From assembly GCA_963820315.1 (NCBI GenBank), contig CAWFZK010000025.1:62001-126000 (forward strand): a stretch of DNA of 64,000 bases, written 5' to 3'. The notes beneath the pieces are model-generated. The model saw only the letters and a program-made list of their open reading frames with translations, had not been told where the DNA came from and made no database searches. The position numbers were made by a program, and so were the translations under genes. The stretch comes from JACVRW01 sp963820315. Its GTDB lineage: Bacteria > Actinomycetota > Thermoleophilia > Solirubrobacterales > Thermoleophilaceae. Of the stretch, positions 33,868 to 42,750 are shown in pieces (positions within the stretch are counted from its first letter, which is position 1; each line of letters opens with the position of its first letter).

Positions 33868-35151
33868 TTAGGCCAGCGAGCCGTTGCTCGACTGAAAGCG
33901 CTCGAACCGCGAAGCGACCGCCACCGGCACGCGCGCGCGTACGCGAACGCCCTCGGCGGTGTCCTCGCGCTCGAGCTCCCCGGCCACTTCATGCAGCTCG
34001 GACAGGCTCGTGCCCTCGTCGTACGGGAGGAGCAGCTCCATCGGCCGCAGCGACGCCAGGAAGCGCGCCTCGATCGCCTCGCGCAACTCGCTCAGGCCGC
34101 TGCCGTCAGCCGCCGAGACCTGGACCGCCTGGGGGAAGCGGAAGGACAGCTCGCGGCGGCGGTCTTCGTCGAGCAGGTCGACCTTGTTGAGCGCGAGCAG
34201 GCGCGGGCGCTCACCGGCGCCCGTCTCCGCCAGCACCTCGTCGACGGCGGCCAGCATCTCGTGCAGCTCGCCCTCGGGCACTGACGCGTCCGCGATGTGC
34301 ACGATCAGGTCGGCGCCGAGGGCCTCCTCGAGCGTGGCCGAGAAGGCGTCCACGAGCGCGTGCGGCAGCTTGCGGATGAAGCCGACCGTGTCCGTGACCA
34401 GATAGCTGCGCCCGCTGATCTCGAAGGAGCGCGTCGTCGGGTCGAGCGTGTGGAAGAGCCGGTCGCGCACGCTCACGTCGGCGCCCGTGAGCGCATTCAG
34501 GAGCGTCGACTTGCCGGCGTTCGTGTAGCCCGCCAGCGCGACCGTCGGAAGCCCGGCGCGCTCACGCTCGGCGCGCATGGTCGAGCGCGTCGCCTTCGTG
34601 TGCTTGAGGCGCCGGCGCAGCGCCGCGATGCGGTCGCGTGCGAGCCGGCGGTCGGTCTCGATCTGCGTCTCGCCCGGACCCCTGGTGCCGATACCGCCGT
34701 CCATGCGGCCGGCGCCGAGACGCTCGAGGTGCGTCCAGAGTCCGCGCATGCGCGCGAGGTTGTACTCGAGCTGGGCGAGCTCGACCTGCAGCTTGCCCTC
34801 GGCCGAATGCGCATGGTCGGCGAAGATGTCGAGGATGATCGCCGTGCGGTCGATGACCGGCACGCCGAGCGTCTCCTCGAGGTTGCGCTCCTGGCGCGGG
34901 AGCAGCTCGTCGTCGCAGGCGACGAGGTTCGCGTCCGCGTCCTTGATCGCGCGCTTCAGCTCCTCGAGCTTGCCGCGCCCGAAGTAGCGGTCGGGGTCCG
35001 GCTTGTCGCGCCGCTGGACGAGCTCGCCCACCGCTGCGACACCGGCCGTGCGAAGCAGCTCGCGCAGCTCCGAGAGGTCCGGCTCCGCCGGGCTGACCCC
35101 GATGCAGAGCGCGCGTTGGCGCGCTCTGGGCTGTTGGGTCAGGTCTTGCAC
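33868..35151 (-). CDS. hflX: Ribosome-splitting GTPase HflX
   Basis: 427 residues. N-terminal HflX domain (YFGRGKLEELK, DELLPRQERNLEE), coiled-coil GLWTHLERLGAGRMDGGIGTRGPGE with the conserved GxGxRGPGExxxE motif, then the G domain: P-loop ALAGYTNAGKSTLLNAL, DTVGFIRKLPH and NKVDLL. It rescues stalled ribosomes. Last housekeeping gene of the miaA-dapF-dapL-hflX run. Confidence 0.95.
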   Translation of the reverse strand: MQDLTQQPRARQRALCIGVSPAEPDLSELRELLRTAGVAAVGELVQRRDKPDPDRYFGRGKLEELKRAIKDADANLVACDDELLPRQERNLEETLGVPVIDRTAIILDIFADHAHSAEGKLQVELAQLEYNLARMRGLWTHLERLGAGRMDGGIGTRGPGETQIETDRRLARDRIAALRRRLKHTKATRSTMRAERERAGLPTVALAGYTNAGKSTLLNALTGADVSVRDRLFHTLDPTTRSFEISGRSYLVTDTVGFIRKLPHALVDAFSATLEEALGADLIVHIADASVPEGELHEMLAAVDEVLAETGAGERPRLLALNKVDLLDEDRRRELSFRFPQAVQVSAADGSGLSELREAIEARFLASLRPMELLLPYDEGTSLSELHEVAGELEREDTAEGVRVRARVPVAVASRFERFQSSNGSLA

Positions 35152-35179
35152 TCGTTCAACGTTAGCGCCGAGCGCCGCC

Positions 35180-35884
35180 TCAGGGCAGCTGTAGGCGCTC
35201 GACCGGCGGCATCACGCCGCGCGTCTCGAATTCGGCCGGGATCGAGCTGCCCGGCAGCACCACGACCGCTTCATCGGCCTCGCCGAGCCAGGACGCGTGA
35301 CCGACGGCGTAGCGGTGCGCCGCGAGCGCGCAGGCGGCCGCGTCGATCTCCTCGATGCGCCGGTGCCAGAGGTCGCCGCCCTCGTCGAACACGTGATCGC
35401 CGCTCAGCTCCTCAATCCGCAGCTGCATGCCGAAGGGATGGCGCTTTGCCGGCAGCCGGCGGCCCTGCAGGGCGCAGAAGACGGCGTCGGCGTTCGTCTC
35501 GAAGAGCGGGAACTCGTTGTAGGAACCCTCCTCGACCGGGCCGTCGTGGTCGTCCGCGCCGTCGCGGGGGCCGTAGCGCGACATGTCGCGCAGCTGCTCG
35601 GCGAGCTTGGTCGACTCCGGGTCGGGCGGCTGCGGCGCGACGCCCAGCTTGCGCAGGAAGTCGTCGACGCCGCGTTCCTCGCGGCCCTGGCGCGGTGCGC
35701 TGAGCGGCGCGCCCAGCGCGAACACGACGTCGCCCAGCGTGCGCAGCTCGGCCGCGACCTGCTCGGCCGAGCCCGGCTCGAAGAAGAGCGCGCTCAACCG
35801 GATCGGCGGTTCGGGCGTGCGCACCTCCTCCAGCATCGCGAGCTGGAGCCTGCCTCGCATGGGGACCGCGCCGCAGTAGTGCAT
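35180..35884 (-). CDS. Conserved hypothetical protein in the dapL-hflX operon
   Basis: 234 residues. Its ATG overlaps the dapL stop (TGATG), so it is co-translated. Visible features: LSALFFEPGSAEQVAAEL, LGDVVFALGAPLSA, an acidic central segment and EEIDAAACALAAHRYAVGHASWLGEADEAVVVLPG. The strand-helix pattern hints at an RNase H-like/DUF429 fold with scattered acidic residues; I am not sure. Function unknown. Confidence 0.55.
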   Translation of the reverse strand: MHYCGAVPMRGRLQLAMLEEVRTPEPPIRLSALFFEPGSAEQVAAELRTLGDVVFALGAPLSAPRQGREERGVDDFLRKLGVAPQPPDPESTKLAEQLRDMSRYGPRDGADDHDGPVEEGSYNEFPLFETNADAVFCALQGRRLPAKRHPFGMQLRIEELSGDHVFDEGGDLWHRRIEEIDAAACALAAHRYAVGHASWLGEADEAVVVLPGSSIPAEFETRGVMPPVERLQLP

Positions 35885-37042
35885 CAGCCGCCGAGGCTAC
35901 CCCTAAGCCGCTCCACGGCCTCGCTCAGCCGCGAATCGTCGATCGTCAGGGAGATCCGGAAGAAGCCCTCGCCGTTCGGCCCGTACGAGCTGCCGGGGGA
36001 TACCACCACCCCCGATTCCTCCAGCACCAGCTCGCAATAGGACGCCGACGTGTGCCCATCGGGGACGGGCGCCCAGACGTAGATCGTCCCCTTCGGCGGC
36101 GTCACGTCGACGCCAATCTCGCGCAGCGCGTCGCAGACGAGGTCGCGGCGACGCTGGTAGATCGGCGGGCATCTCGGGCGGCGGGCCGTCGTCGAGGGCG
36201 CGCACGGTGGCGAGCTGAATCGCCTCGAACTGACCCGAGTCGATGTTCGTCTTCAGCTTCCAGTAGGTCGCGACCGCATCCGCGTTGCCGACGATCGCGG
36301 CGGTTCGCCAGCCGGTCATGTTCCAGCCCTTCGAGAGCGAGAACACCTCGACGCCGACCTCCTTGGCGCCAGGCGTCTCGAGGAAGCTCGGCGCCACGTA
36401 GCCGTCGTAGGTCGTCTCGGTGTAGGAGGCGTCGTGGACGATCAGCACGTCGTGCTGTCGGCCGAACTCGACCGCCCGCTCGAACAGGCCCTCGGGCACG
36501 ACCGCGCCGGTCGGGTTGTTCGGGTAGTTGAGGTAGAGCAGGCGGGCGCGCTGGGCGACGTCGACGCCGATCGCGTCGAGGTCGGGCGCGAAGCCGAGCT
36601 CCGGCACGAGCGGCATCAGCACAGCCTCGGCGCCGGCGAGCAGCGGCCCGCCCGTGTAGACCGGGTAGCCGGGGTCCGCCGCGAGCGCGACCGAATCCGG
36701 GTCGAGGAACGCGAGGTTCAGGTTGAAGACGCACTCCTTCGCGCCGAGCGCCGGGATGATCTCGGTCTCGGGATCGAGCTCGACGCCGAAGCGGCGCGAG
36801 TAGAAGCGAGCGAACGCCTCGCGCAGCTCGGGCCGGCCGCGGTTCGACGGGTACTGATGCGTGCCGGGATCGGCCGCCGCGCTGGCGAGCGCCTCGATCA
36901 CGGGCGCGGGCGTCGGCGTGTCGGGATCCCCGATCCCCAGGCTGATCACGTCGACCCCGGCGGCCTTCTTCTCGGTGATCTTGCGCTCGAGCTCCGCGAA
37001 CAGGTACGGCGCAAGGCGGTCCAGACGGCTACTCGGCTTCAT
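35884..37042 (-). CDS. dapL: LL-diaminopimelate aminotransferase DapL-like (one indel)
   Basis: 385 residues after removing one base near 36165 (EMPA joins IYQRRRDLVCDALREIG). Fold-type I PLP enzyme: SLGIGDPDTPTP, HQYPSNRGRPELREAF, LNYPNNPTGAV and the PLP lysine in FSLSKGWNMTGWR. Beside dapF the likely reaction is the direct transamination giving LL-diaminopimelate. Overlaps dapF by 14 bases. Another aminotransferase of this family remains possible. Confidence 0.82.
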
Positions 37043-37874
37043 ACAGCTCCTTGACGAATTCATCACTCAGGACACCGGCGTAGACGGGTCGCGCCCAGCC
37101 GGTCAGGTCGACGTGCATGTCCTCCCCCACGTCGACGACGAGCTCGCCGCCGTCGAGCTCCACCGTCACCGGGCTGTCGACACCGCGCAGCACCGCGGCT
37201 ACCGCCGCGCCCGTGGCCCCGGTGCCCGACGACATCGTCTCCCCCACGCCGCGCTCGAAGATGCGTGCGCGGATCGAGGCGTCGCCCGTGCGGCGCCAGA
37301 ACGACACGTTGGTGCGGCGGGGAAAGAGCTCGTGGCGCTCGATGCCGGGCCCGTACCTGCCGAGGTCGAGCTGCTCGAGGCCGTCCTCGACCTCGATCGA
37401 GCACTGCGGGTTGCCGACCTGCACGAACTGGAAGGCGAACTCGCGGCCCGCCGAGCTGAGCGTGCCGGTCCCGTCCTCGCCCCCGCTGGGGAAGTCGTCG
37501 GCAGCTCGCAGGCGCGCGCGGCCGATGTCGAGCGTGCAGAGGTCGCCCTCGATCCGCGGACGCACCTCGCCCGCCACCGTGCGCACGGAGAAGCTGTCGT
37601 GCTCGGTCCAGCCGTTGCGGCGCAGGTACATCACGGCCTCGCGCACCCCGTTGCCGGACAGCTCGGCCTCGGAGCCGTCCGGGTTGTAGATGCGGATCTC
37701 GGCGACGAAGCCCCGCTCGTCGGTCTCCCGCACGAGCAGGATCCCGTCCGAGCCGACACCCGTGTGCGGAGCGCAAAAACGGCGGATGCGCTCAGGCGTC
37801 AGCTCGAACGGGAGCTCTCTCTCCTCCAAGATCGCGTAGTCGTTGCCGAGGGCCTGCCACTTCTCGAAGCGCAC
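37029..37874 (-). CDS. dapF: Diaminopimelate epimerase-like protein lacking both catalytic Cys
   Basis: 281 residues, DapF fold throughout: FEKWQALGNDYAIL, RIYNPDGSEAELSGNG, GNPQCSIEVED, ERGVGETMSSGTGATGAAV. The active-site pairs normally reading CGNG and CGTG are SGNG and SGTG here, so both catalytic cysteines are serine. Context beside dapL argues for meso-DAP synthesis, but activity by this active site is uncertain. A TAGCCT -10 (37889-37884) predicts its own near-leaderless transcript. Confidence 0.75.
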   Translation of the reverse strand: MRFEKWQALGNDYAILEERELPFELTPERIRRFCAPHTGVGSDGILLVRETDERGFVAEIRIYNPDGSEAELSGNGVREAVMYLRRNGWTEHDSFSVRTVAGEVRPRIEGDLCTLDIGRARLRAADDFPSGGEDGTGTLSSAGREFAFQFVQVGNPQCSIEVEDGLEQLDLGRYGPGIERHELFPRRTNVSFWRRTGDASIRARIFERGVGETMSSGTGATGAAVAAVLRGVDSPVTVELDGGELVVDVGEDMHVDLTGWARPVYAGVLSDEFVKELYEAE

Positions 37875-37886
37875 AGCCCCGGCAGG

Positions 37887-40346
37887 CTATCGGTGGCCGT
37901 TGAACTCCATCAGCTGATGGAAGGTCGGCCGGTTCGTCCAGCGCATCGTCTGGCCAAGCACACCGGGCGGGAACGTGATGCGGTCCTCGGTCGCGTCCGA
38001 GCGCCACGCGGCCGGGTCGGGGCCCTGCGCTGTGGCGAGCGCGTCGGCGCCCTGCTGGATCACCGCCCACAGCGAGGCTCTGCACGCCGCCAGGTTGCCG
38101 GCGCCGCAGTAGACGCGGCTGTAGCGGCCGCGCACCGGCTTGCCGAGCAACGTCCGCAGGTCCTTGTCGACGTAGCCGTACCAGCCGCCGCCGTAGGCGC
38201 TGCCGTTGGACGTGCGTGGGCTGTTGTCGCGCCCGACCAGCTGTCCGAGCAGACCCCCTGGCGCGGCCAGGTCGCCAAGCACCGGGCGCAGAACCGCCTC
38301 CGACAATCCGTCCCAGGTCTGGTCGAGCACCGCCGCACCTGGGTCGTCGATCTTGCCGTCGAGATCGCGGTCGAGCCGGCTCGCGCCGCTGCGCCGCCAG
38401 CCGTCGACCAGCGCGGCCGCCTGCTCGCTGCGGGCGTCCGGCGCCGGACCGCTCGAGAGGACCTCTCGGATCAGCGGCCAGACGTCGAGCACACGCAGGT
38501 CCTGGGTGGCGGCCCGGTTCACCACGCTGAGCACGTCGTGGAGCCTGCTCTTGCGCTTGAAGCCCTTGAACAGCTCGTTGCGATGGACGGACTGGTAGGT
38601 CCAGTTGTTGTCGGCCGCGCCGAAGCCGGCCGCGGGCTTGTTGTTCCAGTTGTGGATCAACCCGCTCTTCGGGTTGATCGCCTGGGGGTGATCCTTCGTC
38701 TTGAGGAAGCCGCGCCACTCGTACCGCCCGGTCCCGAGGGTCGGCAGGCTCGGGTTGGTCCCCGGCGCGCGAATCGGAAGCCGCCCGGCGGAGTAGAAGG
38801 CGATGTCCTTGTGGTCGACGTAGAACAAGTTGAATGTGTATCCGAAGCGGCTCGCAACCCTCGGCAGGTCCGTCGCCGAGCGGACAGCGCCCTCGTTGAG
38901 GCCGGCGCCGATGTAGGCCCCCGTAACCTCGCGGCCGCGCGTCGAGCGCATCGTCGACACCGCGTACGGGCGACCGCCGACGGTGACCGTGCCGCTCACC
39001 GGCCCGTGCACGGTCTGGCGGAATGTGACCTGCTCGTCGGGCTGCCCGCCGGCGCCCTTCAGCACACCGGCGTTGAAGGTCGACATCGGCCGGCAGCGGC
39101 CCTTGAAGCGGTAGTGCGTGGATTCGCGGGTAGCCGGGCTGCCGTCTGAGTTGCAGAGCTGCTCGAGGAACTGGTCGGTGTTGTCGTTCGAGGCCGAGGT
39201 CGCACTCCAGGCGTAGTCGCGCGTGCGGCCGATCAGCACGTACGGGAGGCCGGGCAGCACGCCCCCGCGGACGTGGATGCCGCCGCCGTGCGCGTCGACC
39301 TCCATGAACAACTCCGGGTAGAAGTAGCCGAGCTGCGGGCCCATCACGGCGAGCGGGTGGCCGGTGGCCGAGCGCTTGCGGCCGACCAGCACCGCGTTCG
39401 ACGCACGGGCGCGGGCGCCCATCGCGACCTTCGCCGCGGTTGCCGCCGCCGGGCTCATCGAGCCGGGGTCGACGACGAGCGAACCGGGCGTGCGACCGCC
39501 GCGCTCGGTCACGTACGGGAACCTGCGCGTGGTCGTGACCGACGTTTCGGGATCCTGCGAGGAACGTAGGTCGCTCCAGACGTCCGTGCCGGCCGGGCCG
39601 AGCCGGTTGCGGAGGGTGCCTAGCAGCTCGGAGCTGCGCACCTCGTCGCCGCCGCCGGCACCGAACACCTGCCCCAGCAGGCCGAGGACGGAAATCACGT
39701 CCACGTAGGTCCAGGGCTTGACGCCGTTGTCCTGGGCCCGGTTGTACGCGTTGATGCCGGCCAGGAACGCGCGTACGTCGGCAAGCAGCCGCCGCCCGCG
39801 GCGACCGTCGCGTTCCAGCAGGCGGCGCTGACCGGCGATGTAGCGCTCTGTCTGCCGGCTCGGGATGAACTGGCGCAGGCTGGTGGCGAGGCTGAGCGCG
39901 TCCTTGCCGGGCGCGTCGAGGATCGTGAAGCGCGCCGGGTAACGGATCGTCTCCATGAAGAGGCCGCGGTCCTGGGCGGTGGTCCAGCCGATCGCCCAGT
40001 AGACATCCGAGCGGGTGCGGGCCTGGATGTGCGGAACGCCCCACTTCGCGTCACGGCGGATCGTCACGCCGCGCTTCGGCCGCGTAACAGCGCCGCCCTT
40101 CGGCATGAAGAAGCGCGCCGACTTGAAGTAGCGCGGGATCGTGCTCCGCGTGATGTTGCCGCCGAGCGGCGTGAGCGCGTCGTAGATCCTGAGCTGGTCG
40201 ACGCTGTGCTCGTCGGGCGGCAGAGCACCGGACTGCCCTGAGGGCAGCACGTTCCAGGTCTGCTTGCCGAAATCGAGCCGGGCCGCATTCGCAGCCGGAA
40301 CCATCATCACGAATCCCAACAGGGACAGCACCACGACACGCTTCAA
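37887..40346 (-). CDS. Secreted penicillin-acylase family Ntn hydrolase
   Basis: 819 residues from TTG 40346, preceded by GGAGGAGGAG. Signal peptide (VVVLSLLGFVMMVPAANA). Alpha subunit, spacer, then the beta-chain nucleophile Ser in ARASNAVLVGRKRSATGHPL, followed by MGPQLGY, the oxyanion region and TSASNDNTDQF. Such enzymes self-cleave and hydrolyse amides such as acyl-homoserine lactones or beta-lactam side chains. Two Cys pairs suggest an exported protein. The start overlaps the miaA stop. Confidence 0.88.
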   Translation of the reverse strand: MKRVVVLSLLGFVMMVPAANAARLDFGKQTWNVLPSGQSGALPPDEHSVDQLRIYDALTPLGGNITRSTIPRYFKSARFFMPKGGAVTRPKRGVTIRRDAKWGVPHIQARTRSDVYWAIGWTTAQDRGLFMETIRYPARFTILDAPGKDALSLATSLRQFIPSRQTERYIAGQRRLLERDGRRGRRLLADVRAFLAGINAYNRAQDNGVKPWTYVDVISVLGLLGQVFGAGGGDEVRSSELLGTLRNRLGPAGTDVWSDLRSSQDPETSVTTTRRFPYVTERGGRTPGSLVVDPGSMSPAAATAAKVAMGARARASNAVLVGRKRSATGHPLAVMGPQLGYFYPELFMEVDAHGGGIHVRGGVLPGLPYVLIGRTRDYAWSATSASNDNTDQFLEQLCNSDGSPATRESTHYRFKGRCRPMSTFNAGVLKGAGGQPDEQVTFRQTVHGPVSGTVTVGGRPYAVSTMRSTRGREVTGAYIGAGLNEGAVRSATDLPRVASRFGYTFNLFYVDHKDIAFYSAGRLPIRAPGTNPSLPTLGTGRYEWRGFLKTKDHPQAINPKSGLIHNWNNKPAAGFGAADNNWTYQSVHRNELFKGFKRKSRLHDVLSVVNRAATQDLRVLDVWPLIREVLSSGPAPDARSEQAAALVDGWRRSGASRLDRDLDGKIDDPGAAVLDQTWDGLSEAVLRPVLGDLAAPGGLLGQLVGRDNSPRTSNGSAYGGGWYGYVDKDLRTLLGKPVRGRYSRVYCGAGNLAACRASLWAVIQQGADALATAQGPDPAAWRSDATEDRITFPPGVLGQTMRWTNRPTFHQLMEFNGHR

Positions 40347-41275
40347 GGGGCTCCTCCTCCTCGCAAAGGGCGCGGGAAGACTAGCTGGCCGGCCAACTCG
40401 GCCGGCGCGGCCGCGCTCGCATCGAGGATCTGCACACGCTCGAGGCGCCGCATCCAGGTGAGCTGGCGACGCGCGTAGTTGCGGGTCCGGCGCTTCATCG
40501 CCTCCACGTCTCCGCGCAGCAGCTCCTCGAACCCGAGCGCCTTGCGGGCGGTGGCGGAGGCGCCGGCGGCGTCGGCGCGGCGCACCTCCTCGGCCGCGCC
40601 GGCGGCGACCATCGCATCCACGCGCGCGTCTATGCGGCGGTAGAGCTCCTCGCGCTCCATCACCAGCCCGCAGAGAACAGTCGGATGGCGCAGCTCGGCG
40701 GTCCAGAGCCGCGAGTCGGCCCCCGCCGGCGCTGCGCTCTCCCCCATCTCGAGCAGCTCGAGCGCCCGGATGATCCGGCTGCGGTCGCCCGCGTCGATCG
40801 CCGCCGCGGCGGCGGGGGCTCGTGCGGCAAGCTCGGCGTGCATCGCGGCCGGTCCGCGTGCGTCGAGCTCGGCCGCGAGCCGCTGCCGCAGCTCGGGAGC
40901 GGGCGGCGGACGCAGCTCGAGGTCGGTCAGGGCGGCCTGCAGGTAGAGGCCGGTGCCGCCCACGAGGATCGGCCGGCGGCCGGCCGCGAGCGCCTCGTCG
41001 ATCTCCGCGCGCGCGAGCTCGGCGAAGCGTCCTGCCGAGAACGTCTCCGTGACCGGCACGAACGAGAGCAGCCGGTGCTCGAGGGCCTCCTGCTCCGCGG
41101 CCGACGCAGCGCCGGTCAGGATCTCGAGCCCGCGGTACACCTGCAGCGCGTCCGCCGAGATCGCAACCGGGTCCGCTCCCTCGGCGCGCAGCCGCTCTGC
41201 GAGCGCGATCGCCACCGCGGTCTTGCCGATCCCGGTGGGTCCGAACAGGGCGATCACGTGGTGCTCGGCCTGCAC
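40343..41275 (-). CDS. miaA: tRNA dimethylallyltransferase MiaA
   Basis: 310 residues. Adds dimethylallyl to A37 of tRNAs reading U-codons; MiaB then methylthiolates it. P-loop ALFGPTGIGKTAVAIALAE, the ADALQVYRGLEI segment, ILVGGTGLYLQA and the C-terminal RRTRNYARRQLTWMRR tRNA-binding region. TACCGT (41289-41284) predicts a two-base leader before GTG 41275. Confidence 0.95.
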   Translation of the reverse strand: MQAEHHVIALFGPTGIGKTAVAIALAERLRAEGADPVAISADALQVYRGLEILTGAASAAEQEALEHRLLSFVPVTETFSAGRFAELARAEIDEALAAGRRPILVGGTGLYLQAALTDLELRPPPAPELRQRLAAELDARGPAAMHAELAARAPAAAAAIDAGDRSRIIRALELLEMGESAAPAGADSRLWTAELRHPTVLCGLVMEREELYRRIDARVDAMVAAGAAEEVRRADAAGASATARKALGFEELLRGDVEAMKRRTRNYARRQLTWMRRLERVQILDASAAAPAELAGQLVFPRPLRGGGAP

Positions 41276-41315
41276 GATCGCTCACGGTAACCGTCGCCGG
41301 GGGATACTGCGCGGG

Positions 41316-41753
41316 ATGTCGCAGGATGAGCGCGTCGAAGTGGTACAGCGGGCGTTCGAGGCGTGGAACCGAGGCGACATCGACGGGTATCTCGCCCTCC
41401 TGTGCCTCGATGTCGAAGCTGTCCCATTCGGCGCGGCTCTGGAAGGCAAGGTTTGCCGTGGGCACCCCGAAGTGCGTGCTTGGTGGCTCGCGCACTACGA
41501 AGTTTGGGAGACCTTCATGCTTCGCGCCGAGGAGTTCATGCCGGTCGGGACGGAGCTCGTGGTGTCGGGGCGCTGGGAGGCGGTTGGCCGGAGCGGCGTA
41601 GAGCTGTCGACGCCGGCAACCTGGGTGTTCGGGTTTCGCGACGGCAAGATCGCCTACTGGCAGGCGTATACGTCCAGAGCCCACGCCCTCGAAGCAGTGG
41701 GGCTGGGCAACCAAACGCCTGCCGACGAGGAGCAACGCCGGCACGATCGCTAG
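41316..41753 (+). CDS. NTF2-like (SnoaL) protein
   Basis: 145 residues, cone-shaped alpha+beta fold: VEVVQRAFEAWNRGDIDGYLALL, AVPFGAALEGKVCRGHPEVRAWW, WVFGFRDGKIAYWQAYTSRAHALEAVGL. Usually a small-molecule-binding or isomerase fold; ligand unknown. GATACT (41303-41308) predicts a one-base leader. First of four plus-strand genes that separate miaA from miaB. Confidence 0.85.
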   Translation: MSQDERVEVVQRAFEAWNRGDIDGYLALLCLDVEAVPFGAALEGKVCRGHPEVRAWWLAHYEVWETFMLRAEEFMPVGTELVVSGRWEAVGRSGVELSTPATWVFGFRDGKIAYWQAYTSRAHALEAVGLGNQTPADEEQRRHDR

Positions 41754-41764
41754 TAATACCTGGC

Positions 41765-42703
41765 GTGCCGGGACGAATGACGCTGTCCGCCGCGGCCTGC
41801 CTCGCGGCGGCCGTGCTCGCCCTTGGCTGCCAGGAGTCGGGCTTCGACGAGTCCAAGGAGACCGTTCGGCCCCTGAAGGTCCAGCACATCGACGCCGATC
41901 TCGCCGGGACGAAGGTCCCAGGCCAGGCGGAGCGGCCGCTCACGCTCACGGCCGATGCGCTGAGCGACACGCTCGCGCTCGGCGTGCGCCCGGTCGCCGC
42001 CGCCCTGCCGGGCGCGCAGGTGCCGGCCTACATGCGCGCGCAGGCCTCCGGGATCGAAATCCTGCCGGCGGTGCGACGGGACGGCCTCGGAGCCGTCCAA
42101 GCCGCGGATCCGGACGTGATCCTCGGGAGCCACGAGCTCCAGGGCTCGCTCTACCCCGCGCTCAGCAAGATCGCGCCTACGGTGATGAGCGACGGCGGTG
42201 GCGCGTCGTGGGAGCTGTCGGTGCGCCTGCACGGCGAGGCGCTCGGCCGCACGAACGACGCCGAGCGGCTCCTGATCGACTGGGACAGGCGTGTCGCTGC
42301 GCTGCGCTCCAGGCTCGGCGACAACGCGCCCGACACGGCCGTCTCGGTCGTGCTGGTCGGCCGCGACGGGATCCTGACGGCGGGCGCCGACTCGTTCCCG
42401 GGCCGCGTCCTGAGCGACGTCGGGCTGGGCCGCCCGCCGTCGCAGGACGGCGTGCGTGAATTCGAGACCGTCGCTCCCGACCAGATCCCGGCGCTCGACG
42501 GCCGCGTGGTCCTGCTGTCGGTCGCTCCGGGCGCGGAGGAACGGCTGGCGCAGCTCGAGCGCGATCCTCGCTGGAAACGCCTGCGCGCGGTCCGCTCCGG
42601 CGCCGTGGAGCGCGTCGACGCGGCGACCTGGTGGTCCGGCGGCGGCATGCTCGCCGCGCGGGCCGCACTCGAGGATCTCGACGGCATCCTCGTGGGCAGC
42701 TGA
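41765..42703 (+). CDS. Substrate-binding lipoprotein, FhuD/BtuF type
   Basis: 312 residues. GTG 41765 adds an Arg before the hydrophobic signal and matches the -10 AGTAAT (41752-41757); ATG 41777 is the alternative. Lipobox LAAAVLALGC. Periplasmic-binding fold of the Fe-siderophore/cobalamin class (TLTADALSDTLALGVRPVAA, VQAADPDVILGS, LYPALSKIAPTV, ERDPRWKRLRAVRSGAV). No permease or ATPase gene is nearby, so it is an orphan receptor. Confidence 0.83.
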   Translation: MPGRMTLSAAACLAAAVLALGCQESGFDESKETVRPLKVQHIDADLAGTKVPGQAERPLTLTADALSDTLALGVRPVAAALPGAQVPAYMRAQASGIEILPAVRRDGLGAVQAADPDVILGSHELQGSLYPALSKIAPTVMSDGGGASWELSVRLHGEALGRTNDAERLLIDWDRRVAALRSRLGDNAPDTAVSVVLVGRDGILTAGADSFPGRVLSDVGLGRPPSQDGVREFETVAPDQIPALDGRVVLLSVAPGAEERLAQLERDPRWKRLRAVRSGAVERVDAATWWSGGGMLAARAALEDLDGILVGS

Positions 42704-42720
42704 TACAGGTCTACTGAAGC

Positions 42721-42746
42721 CCCCTCCATCTGCCGATCAGGAGGGG
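42721..42746 (+). promoter_or_regulatory. Hairpin covering the ribosome-binding site of the GGDEF-like gene
   Basis: CCCCTCC (42721-42727) pairs perfectly with GGAGGGG (42740-42746), which is the Shine-Dalgarno sequence of the ATG at 42751. The 12-base loop is ATCTGCCGATCA. Folding would hide the site, so translation may be switched. Confidence 0.5.
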
Positions 42747-42750
42747 AAGG

